Below, one piece after another: positions 17,678-27,948 of a stretch of 64,000 nucleotides of DNA. The stretch covers positions 186,001-250,000 of the forward strand of contig NZ_LNRF01000004.1 of the NCBI RefSeq assembly GCF_001557875.1, given 5' to 3'. The position numbers and the translations under genes were made by a program. The notes beneath the pieces are model-generated. The model had not been told where the DNA came from. It did not search any database and saw only the letters and a list, made by a program, of their open reading frames with translations. The DNA comes from Vibrio splendidus. Its GTDB lineage: Bacteria; Pseudomonadota; Gammaproteobacteria; Enterobacterales; Vibrionaceae. How positions within the stretch are numbered: the stretch's first letter is position 1; every line of letters begins with the position of its first letter.

Positions 17678-19798
17678 TTACTCAGCAGCAGGTGCTTCGC
17701 CTTCAGCTGGCGTTTCAACTGCTTCTTTCATGCTTAGACGTACACGGCCTTGACGGTCAATTTCAAGAACCTTAACAGGAACTTCTTGACCTTCAGTTAG
17801 GTAGTCAGACACTTTCTCAACGCGCTTGTCAGCGATTTGAGAGATGTGTACTAGACCATCTTTACCTGGAAGGATAGTAACGAATGCACCGAAGTCAGCT
17901 AGACGAGCAACTTTACCTTGGTAAATGCGGCCAACTTCAACTTCAGCTGTGATCTCTTCGATACGACGGATAGCTTCTTTAGCAGCTGCGCCTTCAGTAG
18001 CAGCAATCTTGATTGTGCCATCGTCTTCGATTTCGATTGTAGTACCCGTTTCTTCACAAAGAGCACGGATAACTGCGCCGCCTTTACCGATAACATCTTT
18101 GATCTTATCAGAGCTGATTTTCATTGTGTGGATACGTGGAGCGAATTCAGAGATATCTTCACGAGCACCAGAGATAGCTTCATCCATTACAGAAAGGATA
18201 TGCTTACGTGCACCTTGCGCTTGGTTAAGTGCAATTTGCATGATCTCTTTAGTGATACCTTCGATCTTGATGTCCATTTGAAGTGCAGTGATACCAGCGT
18301 TAGTACCTGCTACTTTAAAGTCCATGTCACCTAGGTGATCTTCGTCGCCAAGGATGTCAGAAAGAACAACGAAATCGTCGCCTTCTTTAACAAGACCCAT
18401 TGCGATACCCGCAACAGAAGCTTTGATTGGAACACCAGCATCCATAAGTGCTAGAGATGTACCACATACAGAAGCCATTGAAGAAGAACCGTTAGATTCA
18501 GTGATTTCCGATACAACACGAACTGTGTATGGGAATTCTTCAACAGAAGGCATTACTGCTTGGATACCACGTTTAGCTAGCTTACCGTGACCAATTTCAC
18601 GACGCTTAGGAGAACCAACGAAACCAGTTTCACCTACACAGTATGGAGGGAAGTTGTAGTGTAGAAGGAAGTTGTCTTTCTTCTCACCCATTAGGCTGTC
18701 GATGATTTGAGCGTCACGTTGTGTACCTAGCGTTGCAGTAACAAGCGCTTGAGTTTCACCACGTGTAAATAGAGAAGAACCGTGTGTACGAGGAAGAACA
18801 CCAGTACGTACGTCTAGCGCACGAACCATGTCTTTTTCACGACCGTCGATACGTGGGTTGCCAGCAATGATGCGGCTACGTACTACGTTTTTCTCTAGAG
18901 AACCAAGCATGCCGCGGATTTCGCGCTCATCTAGGTTTTCGTCTTGTGCGATTAGCGCTTCAACAACGTCGTTCTTGATTGCGCCAACTTGCTCGTAACG
19001 AGCCATTTTCTCTGTGATCTGGTACGCGTCAGATAGACGAGTTTCAGCAAGTTCAGCAACTTGAGCTTTAAGCTCAGTGTTAACTGCTGGCGCTTCCCAG
19101 TTCCAAGCTGGAGTTGCAACTTCAGCAGCAAACTCGTTGATTGCTTTGATTACAACTTGTTGTTGGTCGTGACCATAAACAACAGCTGAAAGCATTTCTT
19201 CTTCAGATAGGTTATCTGCTTCAGATTCAACCATTAGTACTGCGCCTTCTGTACCAGACACAACTAGGTCTAGTTTAGAGTTTTCAAGCTCAGTATTTGA
19301 TGGGTTAAGAACAAGTTCGCCGTCGATGTGACCAACACGTGCAGCACCGATAGGGCCATTGAATGGAGCACCAGAGATAGCAAGTGCAGCAGACGTTGCG
19401 ATCATAGTGATCATGTCTGGGTTTACGTCAGGGTTGATAGAAACAACCGTAGCGATAACTTGAACTTCGTTTTTAAACGCACTTGGGAAAAGTGGACGAA
19501 TTGGACGGTCAATCAGACGAGCTGTTAATGTTTCGCCTTCAGATGGACGACCTTCACGCTTGAAGAAACCACCAGGGATTTTACCCGCAGCGTATGTACG
19601 CTCTTGGTAGTTAACTGTTAGAGGGAAGAAGTCTTGACCTGCAACAGCTTCTTTCTTAGCAACAACAGAAACGAATACTGATGTATCGTCCATAGTCGCC
19701 ATTACAGCAGCGGTAGCTTGACGTGCAATTACGCCCGTTTCTAGAGTAACAGTGTGGTTACCGTACTGGAACGATTTTACAACTGGTTTTTCAAACAT
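17678..19798 (-). CDS. pnp: Polynucleotide phosphorylase
   Basis: A 3'-5' phosphorolytic exoribonuclease and degradosome component. The 706 residues hold two RNase PH domains (about 1-215 and 300-540; [13 protein letters not shown] and [20 protein letters not shown] are seen), then a KH domain ([16 protein letters not shown]) and an S1 domain ([16 protein letters not shown]). It lies downstream of rpsO, as in enterics. The 378-bp gap to rpsO contains a long inverted repeat that probably serves RNase III/PNPase autoregulation. Confidence 0.98.
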   Translation of the reverse strand: MFEKPVVKSFQYGNHTVTLETGVIARQATAAVMATMDDTSVFVSVVAKKEAVAGQDFFPLTVNYQERTYAAGKIPGGFFKREGRPSEGETLTARLIDRPIRPLFPSAFKNEVQVIATVVSINPDVNPDMITMIATSAALAISGAPFNGPIGAARVGHIDGELVLNPSNTELENSKLDLVVSGTEGAVLMVESEADNLSEEEMLSAVVYGHDQQQVVIKAINEFAAEVATPAWNWEAPAVNTELKAQVAELAETRLSDAYQITEKMARYEQVGAIKNDVVEALIAQDENLDEREIRGMLGSLEKNVVRSRIIAGNPRIDGREKDMVRALDVRTGVLPRTHGSSLFTRGETQALVTATLGTQRDAQIIDSLMGEKKDNFLLHYNFPPYCVGETGFVGSPKRREIGHGKLAKRGIQAVMPSVEEFPYTVRVVSEITESNGSSSMASVCGTSLALMDAGVPIKASVAGIAMGLVKEGDDFVVLSDILGDEDHLGDMDFKVAGTNAGITALQMDIKIEGITKEIMQIALNQAQGARKHILSVMDEAISGAREDISEFAPRIHTMKISSDKIKDVIGKGGAVIRALCEETGTTIEIEDDGTIKIAATEGAAAKEAIRRIEEITAEVEVGRIYQGKVARLADFGAFVTILPGKDGLVHISQIADKRVEKVSDYLTEGQEVPVKVLEIDRQGRVRLSMKEAVETPAEGEAPAAE

Positions 19799-19858
19799 TG
19801 TATATCCTTAGCTCTAAAGTCAGACTTTAGATTAAGTGAATAATGACTCAAGACATTA

Positions 19859-19958
19859 CCAATCGCGACTAGTGAAAAGGGACTTAGGATGGTGACTCTT
19901 TGTATGAGTTCATACGCCGAATTAAGACCAAATCCGCCTTTGAATAGTCGCGACCTAT
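19859..19958 (-). promoter_or_regulatory. pnp leader stem-loop
   Basis: CGCGACTA with flanking CCAAT on one side pairs perfectly with TAGTCGCG and ATTGG on the other, about 73 bp apart, with a small bulge between the two blocks. It lies in the untranslated leader of pnp. E. coli pnp is controlled by RNase III cleavage of a comparable long leader hairpin followed by PNPase degradation. The structure is seen; the mechanism is transferred by analogy. Confidence 0.6.
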
Positions 19959-20121
19959 TGGCCGACATCTGTGACTGTAATCTCTTGAGAGGTTGATTGC
20001 CAAACGCTGAAAACGCTATAGGCGGGCGTAGTATAAACTATTTTTATTAGGAGATATATTTCCTATCAGAAAAAGCCAGATGATATTCTGAGCATCCGGC
20101 CTAGCATTTTCTTACAGGCAC

Positions 20122-20149
20122 AAAAAAAGGAGCATAAATGCTCCTTTTC
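20122..20149 (-). terminator. Rho-independent terminator after rpsO
   Basis: AAAAGGAGCAT and ATGCTCCTTTT form a perfect stem with a short loop; on the minus strand the 3' side is T-rich. It lies between the rpsO stop and the pnp leader. Confidence 0.87.
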
Positions 20150-20176
20150 TTCAAACTGTCTTTGCAGACATCGCTA

Positions 20177-20446
20177 TTAGCGACGTAGGCCTAGACGCTT
20201 GATTAGGTCTTGGTAACGAGCAAGGTTTTTGCCTTTCAAGTAATCAAGAAGCTTACGACGGCTAGAAACCATACGTAGTAGACCACGACGGCTGTGGTGA
20301 TCGTGTTTGTGCGCTTTGAAGTGACCTTGTAGGTGGTTGATAGAAGCAGTAAGTAGTGCTACTTGTACTTCTGGTGAACCTGTGTCGCCTTCAGATTGTG
20401 CGTATTCTGCAACGATTGCTGCTTTAGTTTCTGCATTCAGAGACAT
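20177..20446 (-). CDS. rpsO: 30S ribosomal protein S15
   Basis: S15 binds 16S rRNA early in 30S assembly and bridges to 23S rRNA. The 89-residue length and sequence ([40 protein letters not shown]) are diagnostic. It lies between truB and pnp, as in E. coli. Its own leader (20447-20572) may carry the autoregulatory fold known for S15, which I could not verify. Confidence 0.99.
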   Translation of the reverse strand: MSLNAETKAAIVAEYAQSEGDTGSPEVQVALLTASINHLQGHFKAHKHDHHSRRGLLRMVSSRRKLLDYLKGKNLARYQDLIKRLGLRR

Positions 20447-20572
20447 AATTCTCTCCTGATAAGAGTAAGTTTATATTTGTAGCAGCCAATCTCTGATTCA
20501 GCCGCTACGCGAGCCGAGGATTATAGGGAAGTTTGTCAGTTGGTGCAATAACAATCGAACCCATTAAAAACG

Positions 20573-20608
20573 AAAAAAGCGAACCACCTATATTAGGCGT
20601 TCGCTTTC
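20573..20608 (-). terminator. Rho-independent terminator after truB
   Basis: On the minus strand AAGCGAAC and GTTCGCTT form the stem base, with CGCCTAATATAGGTG folding on top, followed by a T run. It ends the rimP-to-truB transcript and separates it from rpsO. Confidence 0.8.
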
Positions 20609-20663
20609 TGTCTTATTTGCTCGCTTTTCAAACGAACCGCTAAGGTTTGATTCGATGTCAGCG

Positions 20664-21617
20664 CTACGCTTGTGGTTCTTCATCTCTGAAAACAACCAAA
20701 CGCTTCGGTGCAACTCGGCCATCTTCAGCAATCTGAGCAACGCCGACAAACAGCTTCTCTTCGCCACTTGTCATACGAACCGTACCTTCAGTTGGCGCAC
20801 CAGCAACTTGAACTGGCATACCGTGCTGAACTAGGTCAGTCAGTTCAGCGTTCAGGTTTACTTCTGGTAAATCTTCAACGGCAGTGTCCATTGGCATCAA
20901 CAGTGGATCAAGCAGCTCTTTCGGTGCAATCTCTTGCGCCTGTGCTTGCTCTAGGATCTCGTTTAACTGCTCCAAAGTCACCATACGCTCGTATGGATAC
21001 TTCGCTACACCTGTACGACGAAGCATTGTCACGTGAGCACCACAACCTAGCATTTCACCAAGATCGTCGGTAATTGTACGGATGTAAGTACCTTTCGAAC
21101 AATGCACTTCCATTTCAACTTCATCACCTTCAAAGCGAAGCAGTTCAATAGAGTACACAGTGATCTTACGAGACTCGCGAGGAACCTCGATACCTGCACG
21201 TGCGTATTCGTACAAAGGCTTACCTTGATACTTCAATGCCGAAAACATTGATGGTATCTGATCGGTTTCACCCTTGAAGCTCGCAATGCAACGCTCAAGT
21301 TGTTCTTGCGTCACGTTAACATCACGAGTCTCTACCACTTCACCATCAGAATCGGAAGTATTGGTACGCTCACCAAGCTTAGCGATAACGACGTAGCGCT
21401 TATCAGAATCTAGAAGAAACTGAGAGAACTTCGTTGCTTCACCAAGACAAATTGGCAGCATGCCAGTCGCAAGAGGATCCAGAGCACCTGTGTGCCCAGC
21501 CTTCTCTGCAAAGTAAATACGCTTTACTTTTTGCAGTGCATCATTAGACGAAATGCCTGTCGGCTTATCTAATAGAATTACCCCGTTGATAGGGCGACCT
21601 TTACGACGGCGAGCCAT
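20664..21617 (-). CDS. truB: tRNA pseudouridine-55 synthase TruB
   Basis: Makes the universal pseudouridine 55 in the T-loop of tRNAs. The 317 residues contain the catalytic Asp in [14 protein letters not shown] (about residue 47), the [17 protein letters not shown] segment and a C-terminal PUA-like region. The ATG shares its A with the rbfA stop (TAATG), so translation is coupled. It is the last gene of the rimP-nusA-infB-rbfA-truB block. Confidence 0.98.
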   Translation of the reverse strand: MARRRKGRPINGVILLDKPTGISSNDALQKVKRIYFAEKAGHTGALDPLATGMLPICLGEATKFSQFLLDSDKRYVVIAKLGERTNTSDSDGEVVETRDVNVTQEQLERCIASFKGETDQIPSMFSALKYQGKPLYEYARAGIEVPRESRKITVYSIELLRFEGDEVEMEVHCSKGTYIRTITDDLGEMLGCGAHVTMLRRTGVAKYPYERMVTLEQLNEILEQAQAQEIAPKELLDPLLMPMDTAVEDLPEVNLNAELTDLVQHGMPVQVAGAPTEGTVRMTSGEEKLFVGVAQIAEDGRVAPKRLVVFRDEEPQA

Positions 21618-22030
21618 TACTCTTCGCCCTTAGACTGAGTTTCGTCAGTGCGGCCAGCTTCTTCTTGCTTACGCTTGTCGTCATTAAGAACTTCACTTAC
21701 TAGGTTAGACATACGCATGCCTTCGACTAGTGTGTTGTCATAAGTAAAACGAACTTCAGGCGTTAGGCGGTGGCGAATACGCTTACCAAGAGCCATACGA
21801 ACTGGCACTTCATGCTCTTTAAGAGCTTTAAGACATGATTCAGGTGTTTGCTCACCAACACATAGGAAAGTCACGAACACTTTTGCGTAAGCAAGGTCAC
21901 GAGACACTTCTACGTCTGAGATAGTTACCATACCAATACGTGAGTCACGAACTTCACGTTGGAGGATAAGAGCAAGTTCTTTTTGAAGCTGCTGAGACAC
22001 ACGTTGTGTGCGGCTAAATTCTTTTGACAT
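21617..22030 (-). CDS. rbfA: 30S ribosome-binding factor RbfA
   Basis: A KH-fold protein that helps late 30S maturation near the 16S 5' end and cold adaptation. The 137 residues show the core [21 protein letters not shown] and [14 protein letters not shown] and a basic/acidic tail rich in Lys and Glu. It is coupled to truB. A strong hairpin lies in the gap before it. Confidence 0.97.
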   Translation of the reverse strand: MSKEFSRTQRVSQQLQKELALILQREVRDSRIGMVTISDVEVSRDLAYAKVFVTFLCVGEQTPESCLKALKEHEVPVRMALGKRIRHRLTPEVRFTYDNTLVEGMRMSNLVSEVLNDDKRKQEEAGRTDETQSKGEE

Positions 22031-22051
22031 TTTCTTTTCTCACTTAGAAAG

Positions 22052-22082
22052 ATGGGGGGCTTGGTAATTACCAGCCCCCCAT
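22052..22082 (-). other. GC-rich intercistronic hairpin between infB and rbfA
   Basis: ATGGGGGGCT and AGCCCCCCAT, with GGTAATTACC inside, make an almost perfect palindrome of about 30 bp. No T run follows on the minus strand, so it is more likely an RNA-processing or stability element than a terminator. It lies 22 bp before the rbfA start codon. Confidence 0.6.
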
Positions 22083-22164
22083 GGTGTATTCAACAACCGA
22101 TTACTTATTACCTTTATTAGTAATGTTAGTAACCTTAGTCAATATGTCGAGTCGTACAGACTGA

Positions 22165-24855
22165 TTAGTCTAGAGTACGTTTAACCTCAACGATTTCGAA
22201 TACTTCGATCTGGTCACCAACGCGAACGTCGTTGTAGTTCTTAACGCCGACACCACACTCGTAACCGTTCTTAACTTCTTGAACGTCATCTTTAAAGCGA
22301 CGAAGTGACTCTAGTTCACCTTCGTAGATAACAACGTTTTCACGAAGTACACGGATTGGGTTGCTACGCTTAATCGTACCTTCAGTAACGATACAACCAG
22401 CGATTGCACCAAGTTTAGGCGACTTAAATACGTCACGAACTTGTGCAAGACCAATGATCTCTTGACGGAATTCAGGAGCAAGCATACCGCCCATCGCCTG
22501 TTTAACTTCGTCAATCAGTTGGTAAATGATTGAGTAGTAACGCAGATCTAGGTTTTCGTTCTGAACCGTATTACGCGCAGTTGCGTCTGCACGAACGTTG
22601 AAACCAAGGATGATAGCGTTAGAAGCTGCTGCAAGAGTTGCATCAGTTTCAGTAATACCACCAACACCAGAACCTACGATGTTCACTTTAACTTCGTCAG
22701 TTGACAGCTTCAGTAGAGAGTCAGCAATTGCTTCTACAGAACCTTGAACGTCAGCTTTAAGTACAACGTTAAGTTCAGCAACTTCACCAGCCGTCATGTT
22801 CGCGAACATGTTCTCTAGTTTCGCTTTTTGTTGGCGAGCTAGTTTAACATCACGGAATTTACCTTGACGGTAGTTCGCAACTTCACGTGCTTTACGCTCA
22901 TCACGTACAACAGTCGCTTCGTCACCTGACGCAGGTACGCCAGAAAGACCTAGAATTTCTACAGGGATAGATGGACCTGCAGTTTCGATGTCTCTGCCGT
23001 TCTCATCGCGCATTGCACGAACACGGCCGTACTCTTGACCACAAAGAACGATATCGCCTTTGTTTAGAGTACCAGACTGTACTAGTACTGTTGCAACTGG
23101 ACCGCGACCTTTATCAAGACGAGATTCAACAACAACACCAGACGCCATGCCTTCTTTAACCGCTGTAAGCTCAAGAACTTCAGACTGAAGAAGGATTGCT
23201 TCTAGAAGACCATCGATGTTTGTACCCTGTTTTGCAGAGATGTGAACGAAGATGTTCTCGCCGCCCCATTCTTCAGGGATAACGTCGTATTGAGCTAGCT
23301 CATTCTTAACGTTGTCTGGGTTTGCACCCTCTTTATCGATCTTGTTCACAGCAACAATCAGAGGAACGCCTGCCGCTTTCGCGTGCTGGATTGCTTCGAT
23401 TGTTTGTGGCATTACGCCATCATCTGCTGCAACTACTAGTACAACGATATCTGTCGCTTGAGCACCACGAGCACGCATAGCGGTAAACGCCGCGTGTCCA
23501 GGAGTATCAAGGAAAGTGATCATGCCGTTGTCAGTATCTACGTGGTAAGCACCAATGTGCTGCGTGATACCGCCAGCTTCGCCAGAAGCAACGTGTGCTT
23601 TACGAATGTAATCAAGTGTTGAAGTTTTACCGTGGTCAACGTGACCCATGATAGTAACAACAGGAGCACGACCTTCAGCGATAGCATCGCTATCACGGTC
23701 AGCTAGTACTGCTTCTTCAAGTTCGTTTTCTTTACGTAGGATTACCTTGTGACCCATTTCTTCAGCAACAAGTTGTGCTGTTTCTTGGTCGATCACTTGG
23801 TTGATAGTCGCCATAGCGCCCATCTTCATCATTACTTTGATAACTTCAGTTGCTTTAACTGACATTTTGCTAGCCAGTTCAGAAACAACGATAGTTTCGC
23901 CGATAGCAACGTCAGATTTAGCAACAGTCGCTGACTTATCGAAGCCTTGCTGCATTGAAGTTGGTTTAGCAAGCTTACCTTTACCGCCACGACCACGTTG
24001 GTTACGACCACCACGGTTGTTTGCAGGTTGGTTAGCAGGAGCTGCTTTCTTCTTGCGACGACGAGGTGCTTTCTCATCTTTCTTATCTGCCGCATCTTCA
24101 GCTTCACGAGCGTAAGTAGAAGTAGTCACATGGTAATCCGCAGATTTCTCTTGCTCTTTCTTCTTCTTCTCTTCTTCAGACCAACGTTCTTGGTTCTCTT
24201 CTGCTAACTTACGAGCTTCTTCAACAAGCTTAGCTGCTTCAGCTTCTGCTTTACGAGTTGCTTCTTGCTCTTGACGAGCTTTAAGTTCATCCGCTTCTTT
24301 TTTCGCTTGTGCGTTAGCGTCTGCATTTTTTGAATTCATGTCTTTTTTAGCCTTTTCAGCTTGTGCGCGTTGAGCCTTCTCTTCAGCTTCACGTTTTGCA
24401 TCCGCTTCACGTGTTACTTTTTCTTCGGCTTCGCGCTGTGCTTTCTCTGCAGCATCACGTTTCGCTTGCTCTTCAGCATCGCGTTGTGCTTTCTCTTCCG
24501 CTTCACGATTAGCTACTTCCTCAGCTTCACGTTTCGCTTCATCTTCAATAGTGCTGCGCTTCACGTAAGTACGCTTTTTACGTACCTCTACTTGAACATC
24601 CTTACTCTTACCGCCTCCAGCGGCAACACTTAGCGTGCTGCGGGTCTTGCGTTGAAGAGTTAAACGAGTCGGTTCTGTTTCACCAGAAGTATCGCCGTGC
24701 TCCTTTTTAAGGTGCGTTAGCAATGTTTGCTTCTCTGAATCAGTCACTTGATCCGACCCTGATTTCTTCATGCCTGCATCAGCAAGTTGTTCAATTAAGC
24801 GGTCAACTGGCGTACCAATCTCTTCACTCAGTGCTTTAACTGTTAATTGTGTCAT
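22165..24855 (-). CDS. infB: Translation initiation factor IF-2
   Basis: A GTPase that places fMet-tRNA on the 30S subunit and promotes subunit joining. The 896 residues start with the IF-2 N-terminal domain. A long charged, Ala/Glu/Lys-rich coiled segment follows (about 90-260, with repeated [15 protein letters not shown] units), then a basic RNA-binding patch (RRRKKKAAP). The G domain has [17 protein letters not shown] and NKID, and the C-terminal domains bind fMet-tRNA. Internal starts giving shorter IF-2 forms are known in E. coli; not assessed here. Confidence 0.98.
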   Translation of the reverse strand: MTQLTVKALSEEIGTPVDRLIEQLADAGMKKSGSDQVTDSEKQTLLTHLKKEHGDTSGETEPTRLTLQRKTRSTLSVAAGGGKSKDVQVEVRKKRTYVKRSTIEDEAKREAEEVANREAEEKAQRDAEEQAKRDAAEKAQREAEEKVTREADAKREAEEKAQRAQAEKAKKDMNSKNADANAQAKKEADELKARQEQEATRKAEAEAAKLVEEARKLAEENQERWSEEEKKKKEQEKSADYHVTTSTYAREAEDAADKKDEKAPRRRKKKAAPANQPANNRGGRNQRGRGGKGKLAKPTSMQQGFDKSATVAKSDVAIGETIVVSELASKMSVKATEVIKVMMKMGAMATINQVIDQETAQLVAEEMGHKVILRKENELEEAVLADRDSDAIAEGRAPVVTIMGHVDHGKTSTLDYIRKAHVASGEAGGITQHIGAYHVDTDNGMITFLDTPGHAAFTAMRARGAQATDIVVLVVAADDGVMPQTIEAIQHAKAAGVPLIVAVNKIDKEGANPDNVKNELAQYDVIPEEWGGENIFVHISAKQGTNIDGLLEAILLQSEVLELTAVKEGMASGVVVESRLDKGRGPVATVLVQSGTLNKGDIVLCGQEYGRVRAMRDENGRDIETAGPSIPVEILGLSGVPASGDEATVVRDERKAREVANYRQGKFRDVKLARQQKAKLENMFANMTAGEVAELNVVLKADVQGSVEAIADSLLKLSTDEVKVNIVGSGVGGITETDATLAAASNAIILGFNVRADATARNTVQNENLDLRYYSIIYQLIDEVKQAMGGMLAPEFRQEIIGLAQVRDVFKSPKLGAIAGCIVTEGTIKRSNPIRVLRENVVIYEGELESLRRFKDDVQEVKNGYECGVGVKNYNDVRVGDQIEVFEIVEVKRTLD

Positions 24856-24877
24856 ACCGCTTTCTCTCCTTGCTGAA

Positions 24878-26365
24878 TTATTCTTCGTCGCCGAACCAAC
24901 AGATGTTACGCGCAGCCATAATTAGCTCGCCTGCACGCTCTGCAGTTAGGTCTTCGATGCCTTCTAGTTCATCAACGCCTTGGTCAGCTAGGTCTTCCAA
25001 TGTCGCAACGCCTTTTGCTGCTAGCTTGTAAGCCATTTCACGCTCAAGACCTTCAAGTGCAAGTAAGTCTTCAGCAGGCTCAACACCGTCGAAAGTTTCT
25101 TCTTTCGCTAGCGCTAGAGTAGTCAGTGCGTCTTTTGCGCGGTTACGTAGTTCTTCAACGATACCTTCGTCTAGACCGTCGACTTCAAGAAGCTCGTTTA
25201 CAGGAACGTATGCTACTTCTTCAAGTGTAGAGAAGCCTTCTTCAACAAGCATTTGAGCAAAGTCTTCTTCAATGTCTAGGTGCTTCATGAAGTTTTCAAT
25301 AGAAGCTACAGCTTCTTCTTGGTGCTTCTTCTCTAGATCAGCAACAGTCATTACGTTCAGTTCCCAACCAGTCAGTTGAGAAGCTAGACGTACGTTTTGA
25401 CCGCTACGGCCAATTGCTTGTGCTAGGTTATCCGCTTCAACAGCGATATCCATAGAGTGTGCGTCTTCATCAACGATGATTGAAGCAACATCAGCAGGAG
25501 CCATTGCGTTGATTACGAATTGAGCCGGGTTATCGTCCCAAAGAACGATATCAATACGCTCACCGCCAAGATCGTTAGAAACAGCTTGTACACGTGCGCC
25601 ACGCATACCAACACACGCACCAACAGGGTCGATACGTTTGTCGTTTGTTTTCACAGCGATTTTAGCACGAGAACCAGCATCACGTGCAGCACCTTTAAGT
25701 TCAATTAGCTCTTCGCCAATCTCAGGTACTTCAACACGGAATAGCTCAGCTAGCATTTCTGGCTTCGAACGAGTAACGAAAAGCTGGAAACCGCGAGCTT
25801 CTGGTTTAACTGCGTAAAGAAGACCACGAACACGGTCACCTGGACGGAAGTTTTCACGAGGAAGTTGGTCATCACGAAGGATTACCGCTTCAGCGTTGTT
25901 ACCTAGGTCTAGGATAATAGTGTCACGGTTAACTTTCTTAACTGCACCAGTTACTAGCTCGCCTTCGTTATCGATAAACTGTTCAACGATTTGAGCGCGT
26001 TCAGCTTCACGTACTTTCTGTACGATAACTTGCTTAGCCGTTTGAGTCGTAATACGGTCAAACGTTACTGATTCGATGTCATCTTCAATGAAACCGCCAA
26101 GTTCGATCTCTGGATCATCGTACTTTGCAGCTTCAATAGAGATTTCTTTTGTTGGGAATTCAACTTCCTCAACAGCTTCCCAACGACGGAAAGTTTCGAA
26201 ATCACCCGTTTTACGGTCGATTTCAACACGAACTTCAATTTCTAGTTCACTTTTCTTTTTTGTTGCCGTTGCAAGCGCGATTTCAAGCGCTTCAAAAATA
26301 CGCTCACGAGGAACTGCTTTCTCATTAGAAACAGCTTCTACTACCGCCAAAATTTCTTTGTTCAT
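24878..26365 (-). CDS. nusA: Transcription termination/antitermination factor NusA
   Basis: Binds RNA polymerase and nascent RNA, and modulates pausing, intrinsic termination and antitermination. The 495 residues show the N-terminal polymerase-binding domain, an S1 domain ([20 protein letters not shown]), two KH domains ([28 protein letters not shown]) and two acidic C-terminal repeats ending in ICWFGDEE. It lies between rimP and infB, with possible self-control through the terminators upstream of rimP. Confidence 0.98.
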   Translation of the reverse strand: MNKEILAVVEAVSNEKAVPRERIFEALEIALATATKKKSELEIEVRVEIDRKTGDFETFRRWEAVEEVEFPTKEISIEAAKYDDPEIELGGFIEDDIESVTFDRITTQTAKQVIVQKVREAERAQIVEQFIDNEGELVTGAVKKVNRDTIILDLGNNAEAVILRDDQLPRENFRPGDRVRGLLYAVKPEARGFQLFVTRSKPEMLAELFRVEVPEIGEELIELKGAARDAGSRAKIAVKTNDKRIDPVGACVGMRGARVQAVSNDLGGERIDIVLWDDNPAQFVINAMAPADVASIIVDEDAHSMDIAVEADNLAQAIGRSGQNVRLASQLTGWELNVMTVADLEKKHQEEAVASIENFMKHLDIEEDFAQMLVEEGFSTLEEVAYVPVNELLEVDGLDEGIVEELRNRAKDALTTLALAKEETFDGVEPAEDLLALEGLEREMAYKLAAKGVATLEDLADQGVDELEGIEDLTAERAGELIMAARNICWFGDEE

Positions 26366-26400
26366 TAATCTAGCCTCTTAAGCTCTTCTCTCTAGGAGAA

Positions 26401-26856
26401 CTAAAATTTAGGGATCAGGTTAGCTTTCGCAATATTGCTCAGGACGAATTCTTCTTCTTGTCCTTCAACCAATACTTTCACTGTCTCGCCTTCGATAGAT
26501 TGGATATCACCTTTCCATTTACGACGGTTGCCGACAGCCATTTTCAAAACGATGCTTACCTCGTGACCAATAAATTGTTGGTAATGCTCTGCTTTGAACA
26601 GTGGTCTCTCTAAACCTGGTGAAGACACTTCAAGGTTATAAGCCACTGAAATTGGATCTTCAACGTCCATTACGGCACTTACTTGGTGGCTAACTTCAGC
26701 GCAATCATCTACATTGATACCATTCGGTGAATCGATGTAAATACGTAGCGTTGAGTGCTCACCAGCACGAATAAATTCTAATCCAACTAACTCATAACCT
26801 GATGCTGCTACTGGAGCGTCAAGCATTTCAGTAAGTTGTCTTTCTAAACCAGTCAT
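26401..26856 (-). CDS. rimP: Ribosome maturation factor RimP
   Basis: Assists early 30S assembly (3' domain, with S19). The 151 residues keep the family core: [33 protein letters not shown] [10 protein letters not shown], and the C-terminal SH3-like part. GGAG lies 7 bases before the ATG. It is the first protein gene after tRNA-fMet, and two terminators precede it. Confidence 0.96.
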   Translation of the reverse strand: MTGLERQLTEMLDAPVAASGYELVGLEFIRAGEHSTLRIYIDSPNGINVDDCAEVSHQVSAVMDVEDPISVAYNLEVSSPGLERPLFKAEHYQQFIGHEVSIVLKMAVGNRRKWKGDIQSIEGETVKVLVEGQEEEFVLSNIAKANLIPKF

Positions 26857-26872
26857 TTAACCACTCCAGAAA

Positions 26873-26894
26873 CAAAAAAAGGGCTCAAAGCCCA
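26873..26894 (-). terminator. Attenuator-like terminator just before rimP
   Basis: On the minus strand GGGCT-TTG-AGCCC is followed directly by TTTTTTTG, then by the rimP ribosome binding site. It can stop transcription within the leader of the rimP-nusA operon unless it is read through. Confidence 0.75.
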
Positions 26895-26945
26895 ATTTAA
26901 ATTCCAAGCAAACATTATCTAAACGCATTTATAAATGCTTAGATA

Positions 26946-26975
26946 ACAAAAAACCCCGTATAAGCCGGGGTTTTT
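26946..26975 (-). terminator. Rho-independent terminator after tRNA-fMet
   Basis: On the minus strand AAAACCCCG-GCTTATA-CGGGGTTTT forms a strong stem followed by a T run. It lies 116 bp beyond the tRNA 3' end and is the first of two tandem terminators before rimP. Confidence 0.88.
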
Positions 26976-27090
26976 GTTGCTGGACCCTTATATGTTAAGT
27001 GCCATCACATTCGATATCACACTTAACTCACAGTGAGGTTCACACTGTGCAAACTTGCTACCAATACAAGCTATATAATAGCATTGAAAT

Positions 27091-27167
<77 letters not shown>

Positions 27168-27220
27168 TCCGACTTGTGAGCATTATACGCCCAACAAGAT
27201 GTTTTACAAGTTTGTAAACA

Positions 27221-27305
27221 TGGTGCCGAGAGAGGGACTCGAACCCTCACACCCTAAGGCACTAGCACCTCATGCTAGCGTGTCTACCAATTTCACCATC
27301 TCGGC
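27221..27305 (-). tRNA. tRNA-Leu (anticodon GAG)
   Basis: An 85-nt class II tRNA with encoded CCA. GCCGAGA pairs with TCTCGGC, the anticodon loop is ATGAGGT (GAG), a long variable arm follows, and the T-arm is GGTTCGAGTCC. It sits between secG and tRNA-fMet, the same place as leuU in E. coli. Confidence 0.97.
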
Positions 27306-27321
27306 ATCAAATCTTTACAGA

Positions 27322-27654
27322 TTATTGTGGAATTTCGTCGCCTTGCGCCGGAACTTCACTCACTGCATCATCAGCTTGTTGAATTACCTGACCTTGAGTC
27401 GGGTCAATCCATTGTGACTCAGTTTTATGTGTAGACATATTACCAAGCACTAAGCTAAGGATAAAAAATGTAGTTGCAAAAATTGCAGTCATTCGGGTAA
27501 GGAAATTTCCTGAGCCACCAGCACCAAACACAGTGTTTGAAGCGCCAGCACCGAAAGAGGCTCCCATATCTGCGCCTTTACCTTGTTGAATCAACACTAG
27601 GCCAATTACACCAAGCGCTGCCAACAGGTAAATCACAAGTAGAACTGTAAACAT
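27322..27654 (-). CDS. secG: Preprotein translocase subunit SecG
   Basis: A small inner-membrane partner of SecYE. About 110 residues: [31 protein letters not shown] is helix one with the conserved loop (positions 1-31), then the [16 protein letters not shown] turn, a second helix and an acidic C-terminus. The start is placed at MFTVLL, 14 codons inside the longest frame, to match the family. It lies between glmM and tRNA-Leu as in E. coli. Confidence 0.94.
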   Translation of the reverse strand: MFTVLLVIYLLAALGVIGLVLIQQGKGADMGASFGAGASNTVFGAGGSGNFLTRMTAIFATTFFILSLVLGNMSTHKTESQWIDPTQGQVIQQADDAVSEVPAQGDEIPQ

Positions 27655-27948
27655 TTTTCCACCTATGTTCCTAATTGTTGAGCCAGCGCCGTTCAAAAAA
27701 CTATTTTTAAGAACAAGGCTAGCGACCTCCTAACTGAAGGCCGAGCAATACTAGCGAATGCGACGATGGCTGACAAGGAGAATTTGCTAAAAAATAAGCC
27801 TTTACCAAGTGAATGGTCAAAAAAAGGTCAAAAGCGACACAAAACTCATTTACGTCTCTTTTGACCGTTATATCTCTTGACCGTGATATAACTCAATCAC
27901 TTCTAATCACAGGCACTATTCATTGCACCGGTTAAGTAAAAGGTTAAA
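27655..27948. promoter_or_regulatory. glmM-secG gap with four GGTCAA/TTGACC half-sites
   Basis: No gene is seen in this 294-bp gap. It holds GGTCAA at 27815 and 27826 and TTGACC at 27861 and 27877; the last two are part of a near-repeat TTGACCGT(T/G)ATAT. They could be paired regulator half-sites or -35 boxes. The secG promoter should be here. Confidence 0.3.

Noticed and set aside
17918..18334. 138-codon antisense ORF within pnp
   Set aside because: Shadow of a strongly coding region; composition follows the pnp codons and no ribosome site was seen.
19777..19968. 63-codon minus-strand ORF in the pnp leader
   Set aside because: It overlaps the pnp start in another frame and spans the leader stem; no convincing start site.
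23801..24115. 104-codon antisense ORF within infB
   Set aside because: It mirrors the low-complexity charged region of IF-2; such antisense frames are expected from its codon pattern.
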